Below are positions 1-5,899 of a DNA stretch of 40,156 bases, in pieces. The position numbers and the translations under genes are program-made. Each line of letters opens with the position of its first letter. Within the stretch, counting starts at the first letter, position 1. Source of the stretch: Clostridium sp. (GTDB lineage: Bacteria > Bacillota > Clostridia > Lachnospirales > Lachnospiraceae); the NCBI GenBank assembly GCA_031275405.1, contig JAISOV010000019.1, forward strand, positions 1 to 40,156. Direction: 5' to 3'. The notes beneath the pieces were generated by a model. The model was not told the DNA's origin. It searched no databases and was given only the letters and a program-made list of their open reading frames with translations.

Positions 1-360
1 ACGGACGGAGCCACCGTCGTAGACCTCGACTATGAGAAGGAGTACACCTGGTACGCGGCGGACGGCAGCTGGCGCGACAGGGGGCAGACCACGCTGACGC
101 TGGCCACCTCCGCCGCCGCCGGCATGGTCAGAGGCACTGACGGCACCTCCGGGAAGGTCCTGGTGGAGATGGACGGCACGATGAGCCTGGTCGGGTACGA
201 CGCCCTCGTGGCCGCCCAGGAGGACGCCGCCAGCGGCATCTCCGACCTGGACGGCAGGCTGGCCCCGCTCACGCAGGACATCGACGTGATCCGGAAAGTA
301 TCCTCGCTGCCCTCCGACGCGTCGTCCAATCCGCGCACGCTCTACCTGGTGACGGGATAA
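1..360 (+). CDS. C-terminus of a phage tail/baseplate protein (5' end outside window)
   Basis: The frame is open from the first base to the TAA at 358-360, giving the last 119 residues of a larger protein. A start at 124 would be internal, because the reading frame continues upstream without a stop. The visible part has a small aromatic patch (YTWYAADGSWRDRG) and a Gly/Asp/Ser-rich tail, as often seen at the ends of tail-associated or receptor-binding proteins. It lies 13 bp upstream of the next tail gene in a compact + strand tail-holin-endolysin order, which is the main reason for calling it structural. The exact family cannot be named from this fragment. Host interaction is inferred from position only. 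Confidence 0.6.
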   Translation, partial: TDGATVVDLDYEKEYTWYAADGSWRDRGQTTLTLATSAAAGMVRGTDGTSGKVLVEMDGTMSLVGYDALVAAQEDAASGISDLDGRLAPLTQDIDVIRKVSSLPSDASSNPRTLYLVTG

Positions 361-373
361 GGGGGGCGGGCAG

Positions 374-1333
374 ATGGCAGCGGTATATACCGGGAACACG
401 AAAATAAAAAAAATCTACGCCGGAAGCACGAAAGTGAAGAAAGCCTACGCGGGGGCCACGAAGGTCTACTCCTCCGGGAACGTAGTGACCTACCGGGTGG
501 ACACGTCGACGACCTACACGGAGGAAAAGGACGAGGGCGCGTCCTGCCTCTCCCCCTCGACGTTCACCCCCACGAAGAGCAGCTGGAGCTTCTTAGGGTG
601 GCGGGAGGACGCCACGGCGTCGGCCACGGTGCTGTCCTCCAAGGCCATGGGCGAGGCCGCCGTGACCCTCTACGCGGTGTTCCGGCAGTCCGTCACGCTC
701 TCGTTCTCCGGCAACGGATCCACCTCCGGCAGCACGGCGGCAAAGACCGGGTACCGGCACTACAACAACGGCAGCACCGTGAACCCGGCGTTCACGTTCC
801 CCGCGAACGGCTTCGCCCGGACGGGCTACGCCTGGAAAACGTGGGCGCTGGGGGGCGCGTCCGGGACGCAGTACGCCGCCGGGGCGTCCGTCACGCTCTC
901 CGCAGGCTCCACGGCCTACGCCCTGTGGACGCGCAATGCGGTGACGTACCTCTCCGGATCCGCCGGCTGGTCAGTGACGAGCAGCACCGCGTCGCTGGTG
1001 ACGGTGAACTGCACCGATTTCAGCACCCTGACGTTCACCATAAAGATAGACGGCTCGGGAATGCACCACAACATGAGCGCCGTCCGGGGGATCGTCTATG
1101 CCGGCCTTACCGGCACGGCGGGCGTGCGGGTGTATGAGATACAGTGGAGCGAGTCGAACTCCTACTTCGGGGAGACGACCACCGACGACAGCCCGATGGG
1201 GAAGGGCCATGACAAGACCTTCACGATGGACATCAGCTCCTACTCCGGGAACCGTACTTTCGGGGTATGGACAGGCGGATCCACGTCGCAGATGCGCGCG
1301 AACGGCAACGTGTCCTACGTGCAGTGCAGCTGA
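374..1333 (+). CDS. phage tail-associated protein with InlB-like repeats
   Basis: A 319-residue protein starting at ATG 374 behind a G-rich Shine-Dalgarno (AAGGGGGG). Residues about 4-34 form three short repeats of the type YxGxTKxKK ([30 protein letters not shown]). Residues about 40-105 and 110-185 contain segments ending in FLGWRED..VTLYAVF and [14 protein letters not shown], which resemble the Listeria-Bacteroides (InlB B) repeat. The C-terminal third is Ser/Thr/Gly-rich beta-type sequence. There is no signal peptide. Such modules occur in phage tail fibres and in surface adhesins. The place directly before holin and endolysin favours a tail or receptor-binding protein; the receptor cannot be told from sequence. 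Confidence 0.65.
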   Translation: MAAVYTGNTKIKKIYAGSTKVKKAYAGATKVYSSGNVVTYRVDTSTTYTEEKDEGASCLSPSTFTPTKSSWSFLGWREDATASATVLSSKAMGEAAVTLYAVFRQSVTLSFSGNGSTSGSTAAKTGYRHYNNGSTVNPAFTFPANGFARTGYAWKTWALGGASGTQYAAGASVTLSAGSTAYALWTRNAVTYLSGSAGWSVTSSTASLVTVNCTDFSTLTFTIKIDGSGMHHNMSAVRGIVYAGLTGTAGVRVYEIQWSESNSYFGETTTDDSPMGKGHDKTFTMDISSYSGNRTFGVWTGGSTSQMRANGNVSYVQCS

Positions 1334-1362
1334 CGCACGGCATGGACGGCAGGGCGCAGACA

Positions 1363-1402
1363 GGGACATCATAGGACACGACGGGACATCATAGGACACG
1401 AT
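1363..1402 (+). repeat. two tandem 20-bp direct repeats before the holin
   Basis: Two adjacent 20-bp units (1363-1382 and 1383-1402), each beginning GGGACATCATAGG, differ only in the last base. A partial third unit (GGGACA) follows. They lie in the non-coding stretch between the tail-associated gene and the holin. They could be a protein-binding site or a replication-slippage duplication; nothing in the sequence decides this. Confidence 0.7.
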
Positions 1403-1467
1403 GGGACAGGAAAGGCAGGGGCATGGCCCCGCGCAGCCGCAGGGCGGCAGGAAGGAAGGATATGGAG

Positions 1468-1944
1468 ATGAAGACAGCATGGATCTGGACAGAGGGCGCG
1501 GCGGCCGCCATAGGCGGGCTGCTGGGCTGGTACTTAGGGGGCCTGGACGGCCCCCTCTACGCGCTCATCGCGTTCATCGCCGCCGACTATGCCACGGGGG
1601 TGCTGCTGGCGCTCTCCGAGAGGAGGCTCTCCAGCGAGGCCGGCGCCCGGGGGATCGGGAAGAAGGTGGCCATCCTGGCCCTGGTCGGCGTCGGCCACCT
1701 GGCGGACGCCTACCTGCTGGGCGGGGACGGCGCGGCTCTCCGAACGGCGGTGGTCTTCTTCTATCTGGCGAACGAAGGGCTTTCCCTGGTCGAGAACGCC
1801 GCCGCGCTCGGGCTTCCGGTGCCGGACGCCCTGAAAGGCGCGCTGGCGCAGATCAAAGGGAAGGCAGACGGGACGGACGGCGCGATAACCGGGACGGACG
1901 GCAAGGCAGACGGGACGGACGGCGGGGAAGGGGGCAGGGGATGA
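1468..1944 (+). CDS. phage holin (toxin secretion/phage lysis holin type)
   Basis: About 158 residues. The frame is open from 1423, but the good Shine-Dalgarno GAAGGAAGG at 1451-1459 fits ATG 1468 (spacing 8) better than ATG 1462 or 1423. The N-terminal 95 residues hold three or four hydrophobic segments and the family-like pattern IAADYATGVLLAL..LSSEAGARGIGKK, typical of the small holins that permeabilise the membrane so that endolysin reaches the wall. The C-terminal tail is hydrophilic and repetitive (KADGTDG units), encoded by a 21-bp direct repeat at 1861-1881 and 1903-1923. The stop overlaps the endolysin start (ATGA at 1941-1944), so lysis genes are translationally coupled. The holin call is firm; the exact subfamily is not. 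Confidence 0.82.
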   Translation: MKTAWIWTEGAAAAIGGLLGWYLGGLDGPLYALIAFIAADYATGVLLALSERRLSSEAGARGIGKKVAILALVGVGHLADAYLLGGDGAALRTAVVFFYLANEGLSLVENAAALGLPVPDALKGALAQIKGKADGTDGAITGTDGKADGTDGGEGGRG

Positions 1945-2771
1945 ACCTCAGGAAGCAGCTGCTCACCCGGAACGCCTGCTACAAGGCAGGGAGGAAGATC
2001 ACGCCCAAGGGAATCATGGCACACTCGACCGGGGCGGCCAACCCGTGGCTGCGGCGCTACGTGGCGCCGGACGACGGGGAGCTGGGGGCGAACACGGGCG
2101 GGACGCACTGGAACCAGGACAGGCCGGGAGGGCGGAATGTCTGCGTACACGCCTTCATCGGCAGGCTGGCGGACGGAAGCATAGCGACCTGCCAGACGCT
2201 CCCGTGGGACATGCGCGGCTGGCACTGCGGGAGCGGCCCCAAGGGCAGCGGCAACGACACGCATATCAGCTTCGAGATCTGCGAGGACGGTTTGGCCGAC
2301 GGCGCGTACTTTGCCGCCGTCTACAAGGAAGCCTCCGAACTGTGCGCCTGCCTCTGCAGACAGTACGGGCTTACCGAAAAGGATATCATCTGTCACAGCG
2401 AGGGATACAGGCTCGGCATCGCCAGCAACCACGCCGACGTGATGCACTGGTTCCCGAGGCACGGGAAAAGCATGGACGCCTTCCGCGCGGACGTCAAGGC
2501 CCTGCTGGCCGGAGGCGCCCCGGCATCCCCTGCGGCCCCTGCAGCGGCAGCACAGGCCGCGCCTTCCGGGCCGCCCTATAAAGTGAGGATAGACACCGCC
2601 CTGCTCAACATCCGCAGAGGCCCCGGCACAGGCTACGGCATCACCGGCGCGGTCAGGGAGGACGAGGTGTACACCGTCGTGGAGGAGGCGGACGGCCCCG
2701 GCGCGAAGAAGTGGGGCAGGCTCAAGAGCGGCGCGGGGTGGGTCTCGCTCGACTACTGTAAGCGGCAGTAG
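1941..2771 (+). CDS. N-acetylmuramoyl-L-alanine amidase endolysin with SH3 domain
   Basis: A 276-residue protein; ATG 1941 overlaps the holin stop and follows GGGGCAGGGG. Residues about 20-185 look like an Amidase_2 (PGRP-type) zinc amidase: H28 in MAHSTG, the GTHWNQD and HAFIG segments, and H169 in DVMHW are the likely metal and catalytic positions. An Ala/Pro linker (residues about 190-210) leads to a bacterial SH3-type wall-binding domain (about 212-273, TALLNIRRGPGTGYG..VEEADG..GWVSLDYC). The enzyme would cut the amide bond between N-acetylmuramic acid and L-alanine during phage lysis. There is no signal peptide, as expected for a holin-dependent endolysin. A near-identical copy of its 3' end lies at 3751-3871. 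Confidence 0.9.
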   Translation: MNLRKQLLTRNACYKAGRKITPKGIMAHSTGAANPWLRRYVAPDDGELGANTGGTHWNQDRPGGRNVCVHAFIGRLADGSIATCQTLPWDMRGWHCGSGPKGSGNDTHISFEICEDGLADGAYFAAVYKEASELCACLCRQYGLTEKDIICHSEGYRLGIASNHADVMHWFPRHGKSMDAFRADVKALLAGGAPASPAAPAAAAQAAPSGPPYKVRIDTALLNIRRGPGTGYGITGAVREDEVYTVVEEADGPGAKKWGRLKSGAGWVSLDYCKRQ

Positions 2772-2810
2772 GCCGCGCCCGGATGCCGGGCAGCGCCATG
2801 GAGGATCCGG

Positions 2811-2830
2811 GGGAGGGGGACTCCCCTCCC
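2811..2830. terminator. GC-rich hairpin between convergent genes
   Basis: GGGAGGGG at 2811-2818 pairs with CCCCTCCC at 2823-2830 around the loop GACT. It sits between the endolysin (+) and the convergent gene ending at 2844 (-). There is no T-run on either side, so it may be only a weak bidirectional stop or an RNA-stabilising hairpin. Confidence 0.45.
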
Positions 2831-2843
2831 GCCGCCCTGACGC

Positions 2844-3293
2844 TCATCCCCCGTACCCGGCATCGCGTAACGCCCTGAGGATCAGCGCCGTCACGCTATG
2901 GCCCGTCGCCTCCTTTTTTGCTTTCAGCGCGTCCATGACGGCAGCCGGGACCAGGATCGAGAACTGCTGCTGTCCGCCGCCTTCCGCCGCCTCGTCTATG
3001 CTCCCGAATATCCTCTCGTACTCTTCCCCGTCAAGGCATCCCTCCGCCCACTCCCTGGCCCCGGCCAGGCTGAGCGGGATGATGGCCTCCCCTGCCCTCC
3101 CGCTGTTCCCGCTCCACTCGCCGTACCGGCTGCCCGCCCCCCCTGCGCCGTGCAGGAAGTATTCCCCGGTCCTTTTGATGTAGAGCGTCTCCTCCAGGTA
3201 CCGGAGGTCGCCCGGGTACAGTCCGTTGTCCTTGCTGGCCAGCATCCTGGCCGTCTCCGTGCTGTAGCCTTTCCCGTTTATTACCTTGTACAT
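2844..3293 (-). CDS. mobile-element protein with C-terminal ribbon-helix-helix-like segment
   Basis: 149 residues, start ATG at 3291-3293 behind AGAGGAG. The N-terminal part (MYKVINGKGYSTETARMLAS.. LYIKRTGEYFLHGAGG) resembles small proteins common in clostridial integrative elements, whose role I do not know. The C-terminal 40 residues (FSILVPAAVMDALKAKKE..SVTALILRALRDAGY) have the strand-helix-helix pattern of Arc/CopG-type DNA-binding proteins. It lies 88 bp behind the 3382-3594 gene and may be expressed from the promoter at 3643-3671. A second, N-terminally truncated copy lies at 4317-4584. A DNA-binding or accessory regulator role is inference from the C-terminal pattern only. Confidence 0.65.
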   Translation of the reverse strand: MYKVINGKGYSTETARMLASKDNGLYPGDLRYLEETLYIKRTGEYFLHGAGGAGSRYGEWSGNSGRAGEAIIPLSLAGAREWAEGCLDGEEYERIFGSIDEAAEGGGQQQFSILVPAAVMDALKAKKEATGHSVTALILRALRDAGYGG

Positions 3294-3381
3294 ATGCTGC
3301 TCCTCTCTGCGCGTATCTTCGCCGCGCCCCGGTGGGTGTGCCTAAGCGGTGGGTGTGCGCCCTAGCCTGTCGCAGGATCTG

Positions 3382-3594
3382 TCACCATACAGGGTTCGCC
3401 TTGCTGAGCTCCCATTCTTCGCCGTACTTTTCCAGGTGTGCGGCGGCATAGCGGTCAAAAAATTCCTGCTCCGGGCAGGGCGCGAGTTCCCGGTGGAGTT
3501 CCTCCCTGATCTCATCATCCATATAGCCTATTGTTTTCTCGAAGTCCATCCCGTATCCGTTTTCATTCGCGACCATTACTTCATACTCACCCAT
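3382..3594 (-). CDS. small acidic protein of unknown function
   Basis: 70 residues, chosen start ATG at 3592-3594 with Shine-Dalgarno AAAGGAG eight bases upstream. The longer open frame further upstream has no ribosome site and would run through the promoter. The protein has 18 Asp/Glu against 6 Lys/Arg, a central helix-rich core (MDDEIREELHRELAPCPEQEFFDRYAAAH) and a short C-terminus ending NPVW. I recognise it as the kind of orphan small protein carried on clostridial mobile elements but cannot assign a function. It is the first gene behind a near-perfect promoter at 3643-3671, so it is probably well expressed when not repressed. Strong acidity would also fit a DNA-mimic or anti-defence protein, but that is speculation. 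Confidence 0.65.
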   Translation of the reverse strand: MGEYEVMVANENGYGMDFEKTIGYMDDEIREELHRELAPCPEQEFFDRYAAAHLEKYGEEWELSKANPVW

Positions 3595-3642
3595 AGCCGT
3601 TTCTCCTTTCTGCCTGTCTGGCTCTGTCTGTACTACATATAT

Positions 3643-3671
3643 ATTATACATATGCATGTTATGCATGTCAA
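3643..3671 (-). promoter_or_regulatory. consensus sigma-A promoter with palindromic spacer
   Basis: Read on the minus strand: TTGACA (3671-3666), a 17-bp spacer, TATAAT (3648-3643). The spacer contains two ATGCAT arms separated by AAC. An A/T-rich tract lies just upstream (3672-3690) and may act as an UP element. It drives the gene at 3594-3382. A dyad inside the spacer suggests repression by a symmetrical DNA-binding protein. Confidence 0.85.
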
Positions 3672-3750
3672 TACCTTTTTCAAAAAAAATATCAACAAAT
3701 ATAAAGCCGTCTGCTTGTTGGTTCTGCACAAAAAAAATTCCTCCCGCGCC

Positions 3751-3871
3751 GGTCAGGGAGGACGAGGCGTACACCATCGTGGAGGAGGCGGACGGCCCCG
3801 GCGCGAAGAAGTGGGGCAGGCTCAAGAGCGGCGCGGGGTGGATCTCGCTCGACTACACTCGGCACATCTGA
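3751..3871 (+). pseudogene. duplicated 3' fragment of the endolysin SH3 domain
   Basis: 3751-3855 matches 2651-2755 of the endolysin at 102 of 105 positions, exactly 1100 bp downstream. The three differences are at 2668/3768, 2676/3776 and 2742/3842. The fragment encodes VREDEAYTIVEEADG..GWISLDY and then diverges, ending at a TGA (3869-3871). It has no catalytic domain and no ribosome site of its own. Two of the three changes alter a residue conservatively (V to A, V to I at two sites), consistent with a diverged lysin gene that lost its 5' part. Confidence 0.85.
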
Positions 3872-3920
3872 TATGGAGTAGCGCGGCCTTGGCACCTAGA
3901 TTATACAGACTGACGGAACA

Positions 3921-3942
3921 GCCCCGGACATATGTCCGGGGC
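3921..3942. repeat. 22-bp perfect palindrome
   Basis: The arms GCCCCGGACAT and ATGTCCGGGGC are perfectly complementary across a central AT. As RNA it would form an 8-bp GC-rich stem with a CATATG loop. It lies between the endolysin fragment and the frameshifted gene at 3968-4280, beyond the stop of that gene. It may be the minus-strand transcript's end hairpin (no T-run) or a DNA-binding site. Confidence 0.7.
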
Positions 3943-3967
3943 GTACCATGTATGGGACCCGATTGTA

Positions 3968-4280
3968 TCAACCGATGCCGGCCTGCACTTGCAGCGGTAT
4001 CTCACATCTCTCCGCGCTCTCACGTGCGGCGATCCATGCGCGCGCAATGTTACACATACTTGCCCAGGACGCATCAGTCCAACCGTGAGCGTCCCCGTAA
4101 CTGCCTAACCATTGTACCTCATATGTGCCATCTATTGTTTTCCCGGCCAGGAAACAGCTTTTAGGCTCCCCTTCGACGCGATAAAACAGCCCGGTCCCGC
4201 CCGCGAACTCCGACCGTCCGCCAACGACTCCCCCGGTATAGGGATCTTTCCCATTTTTTAATTCCGGCTTTAATTTCCAT
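3968..4280 (-). pseudogene. small gene broken by a one-base shift in an A-run
   Basis: ATG at 4278-4280 follows an AAGGAG-type ribosome site and opens MEIKAGIK. After a run of six A's (4252-4257) the frame ends early. One base out, a well-formed frame continues NGKDPYTGGVVGGRSEF.. GLFYRVEGEP..CFLAGKTIDGTYEVQWLG..DASWASMCNIARAWIAA to TGA at 3968-3970. Removing one A joins the two into one protein of about 103 residues. No family is recognised. This is either a decayed gene, a sequencing error in a homopolymer, or ribosomal/transcriptional slippage. Loss by indel is the simplest reading, given decayed neighbours on both sides. Confidence 0.6.
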
Positions 4281-4316
4281 TCCTTGCTTCTCCTTTTTTG
4301 GCAATTATTTGGTTAA

Positions 4317-4584
4317 TTAATCGCCGTACCCTGCCTCACGCAAGGCTCCGAGGATCAAAGCTGTTATGCTCAGCCCAGTCGCCCCCTTCCTCGCCCTGAG
4401 CGCGTCCATAATGGGGACGGGGATCAGGATCGAGAACTGCTGCTGTCCCCCGTCCTCCGCTGTCCCGTCAGCGACCCCGAATATCCCCTCGTACTCGTCG
4501 CCGTCGAGATGCTCTTCGGCCCATGCTTTTGCGGCCCCGGGCGCAAGCGGGACGATGGCCTCCCCTGCCCTCCCGCTGTTCCCG
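4317..4584 (-). pseudogene. truncated second copy of the RHH-like gene at 2844-3293
   Basis: On the minus strand this encodes GNSGRAGEAIVPLAPGA..AWAEEHLDGDEYEGIFG..QQQFSILIPVPIMDALRARK..SITALILGALREAGYGD and stops at TAA 4317-4319. It aligns throughout with the C-terminal part of the 149-residue protein at 2844-3293, but homology stops abruptly at 4584. There the preceding gene's stop region (4593) begins. No start codon with a ribosome site serves it. The retained C-terminal DNA-binding-like segment is intact, so a fragment made from an internal start cannot be excluded. Confidence 0.75.
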
Positions 4585-4592
4585 TGCCGGCG

Positions 4593-4820
4593 TCACGGAT
4601 CGTCCGCCGGTGTCTGCCGTGCGATGTCCTCACGGATAAGTCTCTTGATATAGCCGGACTTGTTCTCTACACTCTCAAGCTGCCGTATGATGTCCTGCTC
4701 TGTAGCCAGCACGGCGCGGATCGCATACACTTTCGTCTTCTCTTTGTTGTACTTGCTGTTCGCCCGGTAGCCTGTCCGCCTCGAATAGTCCTGCTGGACT
4801 TCTTTTTTGCTCTTAGACAC
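4593..4820 (-). CDS. ribbon-helix-helix-like small DNA-binding protein
   Basis: 75 residues, start GTG at 4818-4820 with a strong Shine-Dalgarno (GAGGAGG) eight bases upstream. The N-terminus is Lys/Arg-rich (MSKSKKEVQQDYSRRTGYRANSKYNKEK). It is followed by a strand (TKVYAIRAVL) and two helices (ATEQDIIRQLES, NKSGYIKRLIREDIARQ), the layout of Arc/CopG/MetJ-type repressors common on plasmids and integrative elements. It is probably an autoregulator of the patch; the palindromic promoter spacers nearby are natural candidate operators. Its C-terminus abuts the truncated paralogue at 4584. Family-level call only. Confidence 0.7.
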   Translation of the reverse strand: MSKSKKEVQQDYSRRTGYRANSKYNKEKTKVYAIRAVLATEQDIIRQLESVENKSGYIKRLIREDIARQTPADDP

Positions 4821-4894
4821 TTGCGAAACCTCCTCAGTTATAGTATACTGACAGAGATAAGAGGGGCGGCAAGGTTCGCCCCGTCCTATCCATG

Positions 4895-4932
4895 AGAGCA
4901 GCCGCCTTGCTTCCCGGCGTGTCGGCTGCTCT
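4895..4932 (+). terminator. 10-bp stem-loop with T-run on the plus strand
   Basis: AGAGCAGCCG (4895-4904) pairs with CGGCTGCTCT (4923-4932), followed on the + strand by TTTAC. It lies just downstream of the stop of the small minus-strand gene at 4934. On the minus strand there is no T-run after it, so there it would act, if at all, as a 3' stabiliser or weak attenuator. Confidence 0.45.
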
Positions 4933-4933
4933 T

Positions 4934-5074
4934 TTACTTTGTGCTAAGTAGCTTTTTCAGGTATTCGATGAACTCTTTTAAGTCCTCCGATTCCTCGGCC
5001 ACCCTTAGCAATTGTAGCCGCTCGTTCTCCCTCGCAAGTTCGACGGCGGTCTCTGTCGCGTTCGGCGTCTTCAT
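4934..5074 (-). CDS. 46-residue protein of unknown function
   Basis: ATG at 5072-5074, stop TAA at 4934-4936. A strong Shine-Dalgarno (GGAGGGAGG) precedes it and a near-perfect promoter lies at 5148-5120, so it is very probably translated. The sequence (MKTPNATETAVELARENERL..EESEDLKEFIEYLKKLLSTK) is predicted to be nearly all helical and is charged, with a heptad-like Leu/Val spacing compatible with a short coiled coil. It is first in a minus-strand series followed by the RHH-like gene at 4820-4593. No family is recognised. Confidence 0.65.
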   Translation of the reverse strand: MKTPNATETAVELARENERLQLLRVAEESEDLKEFIEYLKKLLSTK

Positions 5075-5119
5075 GTCCTCCCTCCTTCCGTAAAGGCGTT
5101 TCCCTTACCTTGCATACTG

Positions 5120-5148
5120 ATTATATCATACGTACATACGTATGTCAA
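5120..5148 (-). promoter_or_regulatory. perfect sigma-A promoter with palindromic spacer
   Basis: Read on the minus strand: TTGACA (5148-5143), a 17-bp spacer, TATAAT (5125-5120). The spacer carries the arms ATACGTA and TACGTAT separated by two bases. Upstream (5149-5180) is a dense A/T tract including GAAAATATTTTC, a plausible UP element. It serves the small gene at 5074-4934 and probably the RHH-like gene behind it. The dyad between -35 and -10 is a classical repressor position. Confidence 0.88.
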
Positions 5149-5259
5149 GCGTTTTTTGAAAATATTTTCAAAATATTTTTCGGACAAAAAACGGCCAGTA
5201 TCTGATAGCACTAGGAGGCTGGCAGGAATTTGGCGGCGGCATGGGAGGACTTAAACGCG

Positions 5260-5315
5260 CCGCCGCATTGACTGGATCCATGAGCGCATTCCGGGGATCC
5301 TGCGGCGGGCTTTTT
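5260..5315 (+). terminator. intrinsic terminator at the prophage edge
   Basis: CCGCCGCA (5260-5267) pairs with TGCGGCGG (5301-5308), with an inner GGATCC/GGATCC pairing (5274-5279, 5295-5300), followed by GCTTTTT. It reads on the + strand just before the AT-rich module and close to the point where the truncated permease begins, so it may be a leftover of an element end. Confidence 0.6.
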
Positions 5316-5323
5316 AGTATCAC

Positions 5324-5899
5324 TTGTTGAGATTAGGCTATCCCATTCCATCAAAGCTGGATAGTATGATTTTTCTGTCTTTCAATAATAATTTATTGAA
5401 ACAACCTATAAAAGAATATGTTATATCGGGGAAAGTATTACAGGAAAATCTAAATTTTTTGGGAAATGAGGATATGTTTGGTCAGGTAATGGTATTTGAA
5501 AATCACCAACCGAACTTACTTCATATAGTTAGTACCGGAAGAGCACAAGATATTACAATTCTGCTCTTTTTAATATGCCTTACTTTTAATCTTTATATTG
5601 CTTTGAATTTTTTTATTGATCAGGAAAAGTCTGCTTATAGGATTAAAATAATGAATGGATATACGGGTCGGCAAATGATAAGTGAAGAAATGAAAAAGTT
5701 ATTCTTTGTAAATATGAGTGTGATTATGATAGGAACGGTTTTGACCTTTGGCTTCATACATAAAAAGATGCTGATTCATATGTTAGTCTTGGGAAAAAGC
5801 ATTGTTGTATATTTTGGGGTATCTATGCTTCTGTTTTTTATACTGCTTCATGTAAAATTGGTACGAAATAAACATGGGAGAAAGGCTAGGATAAAATGA
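5324..5899 (+). pseudogene. 5'-truncated FtsX-like permease of a bacteriocin-type ABC transporter
   Basis: The open frame (about 191 codons to TGA 5897-5899) has no convincing start: the first possible codon is TTG 5324 with no Shine-Dalgarno, only 9 bases after a terminator. The visible part has an extracellular-like segment, then about three membrane segments (ITILLFLICLTFNLYIALNFF, MSVIMIGTVLTFGF, IVVYFGVSMLLFFILLHV). Between them is YRIKIMNGYTGRQMISEEM, matching the RRVYVIYIMNGMRRSEIIG loop of the next gene. It is therefore the C-terminal part of a paralogous permease. Base composition is sharply more AT-rich than upstream. Its 5' end was probably lost when the phage-derived segment was joined here. 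Confidence 0.7.

Noticed and set aside
1401..1940. Longer N-terminus for the endolysin, reading through the holin in another frame
   Set aside because: Arg/Gly-only composition and no ribosome site; the ATGA overlap at 1941 with the catalytic His at residue 28 fits the family.
3349..4164. 271-codon + strand open frame over the small phage genes
   Set aside because: It crosses a promoter, the endolysin fragment in the wrong frame and a palindrome, with no ribosome site; minus-strand genes explain the region better.
1..5315. Diversity-generating retroelement or CRISPR array near the tail gene
   Set aside because: No reverse transcriptase, no template/variable repeat pair and no regularly spaced repeats; the only repeats are two tandem 20-mers and the endolysin duplication.
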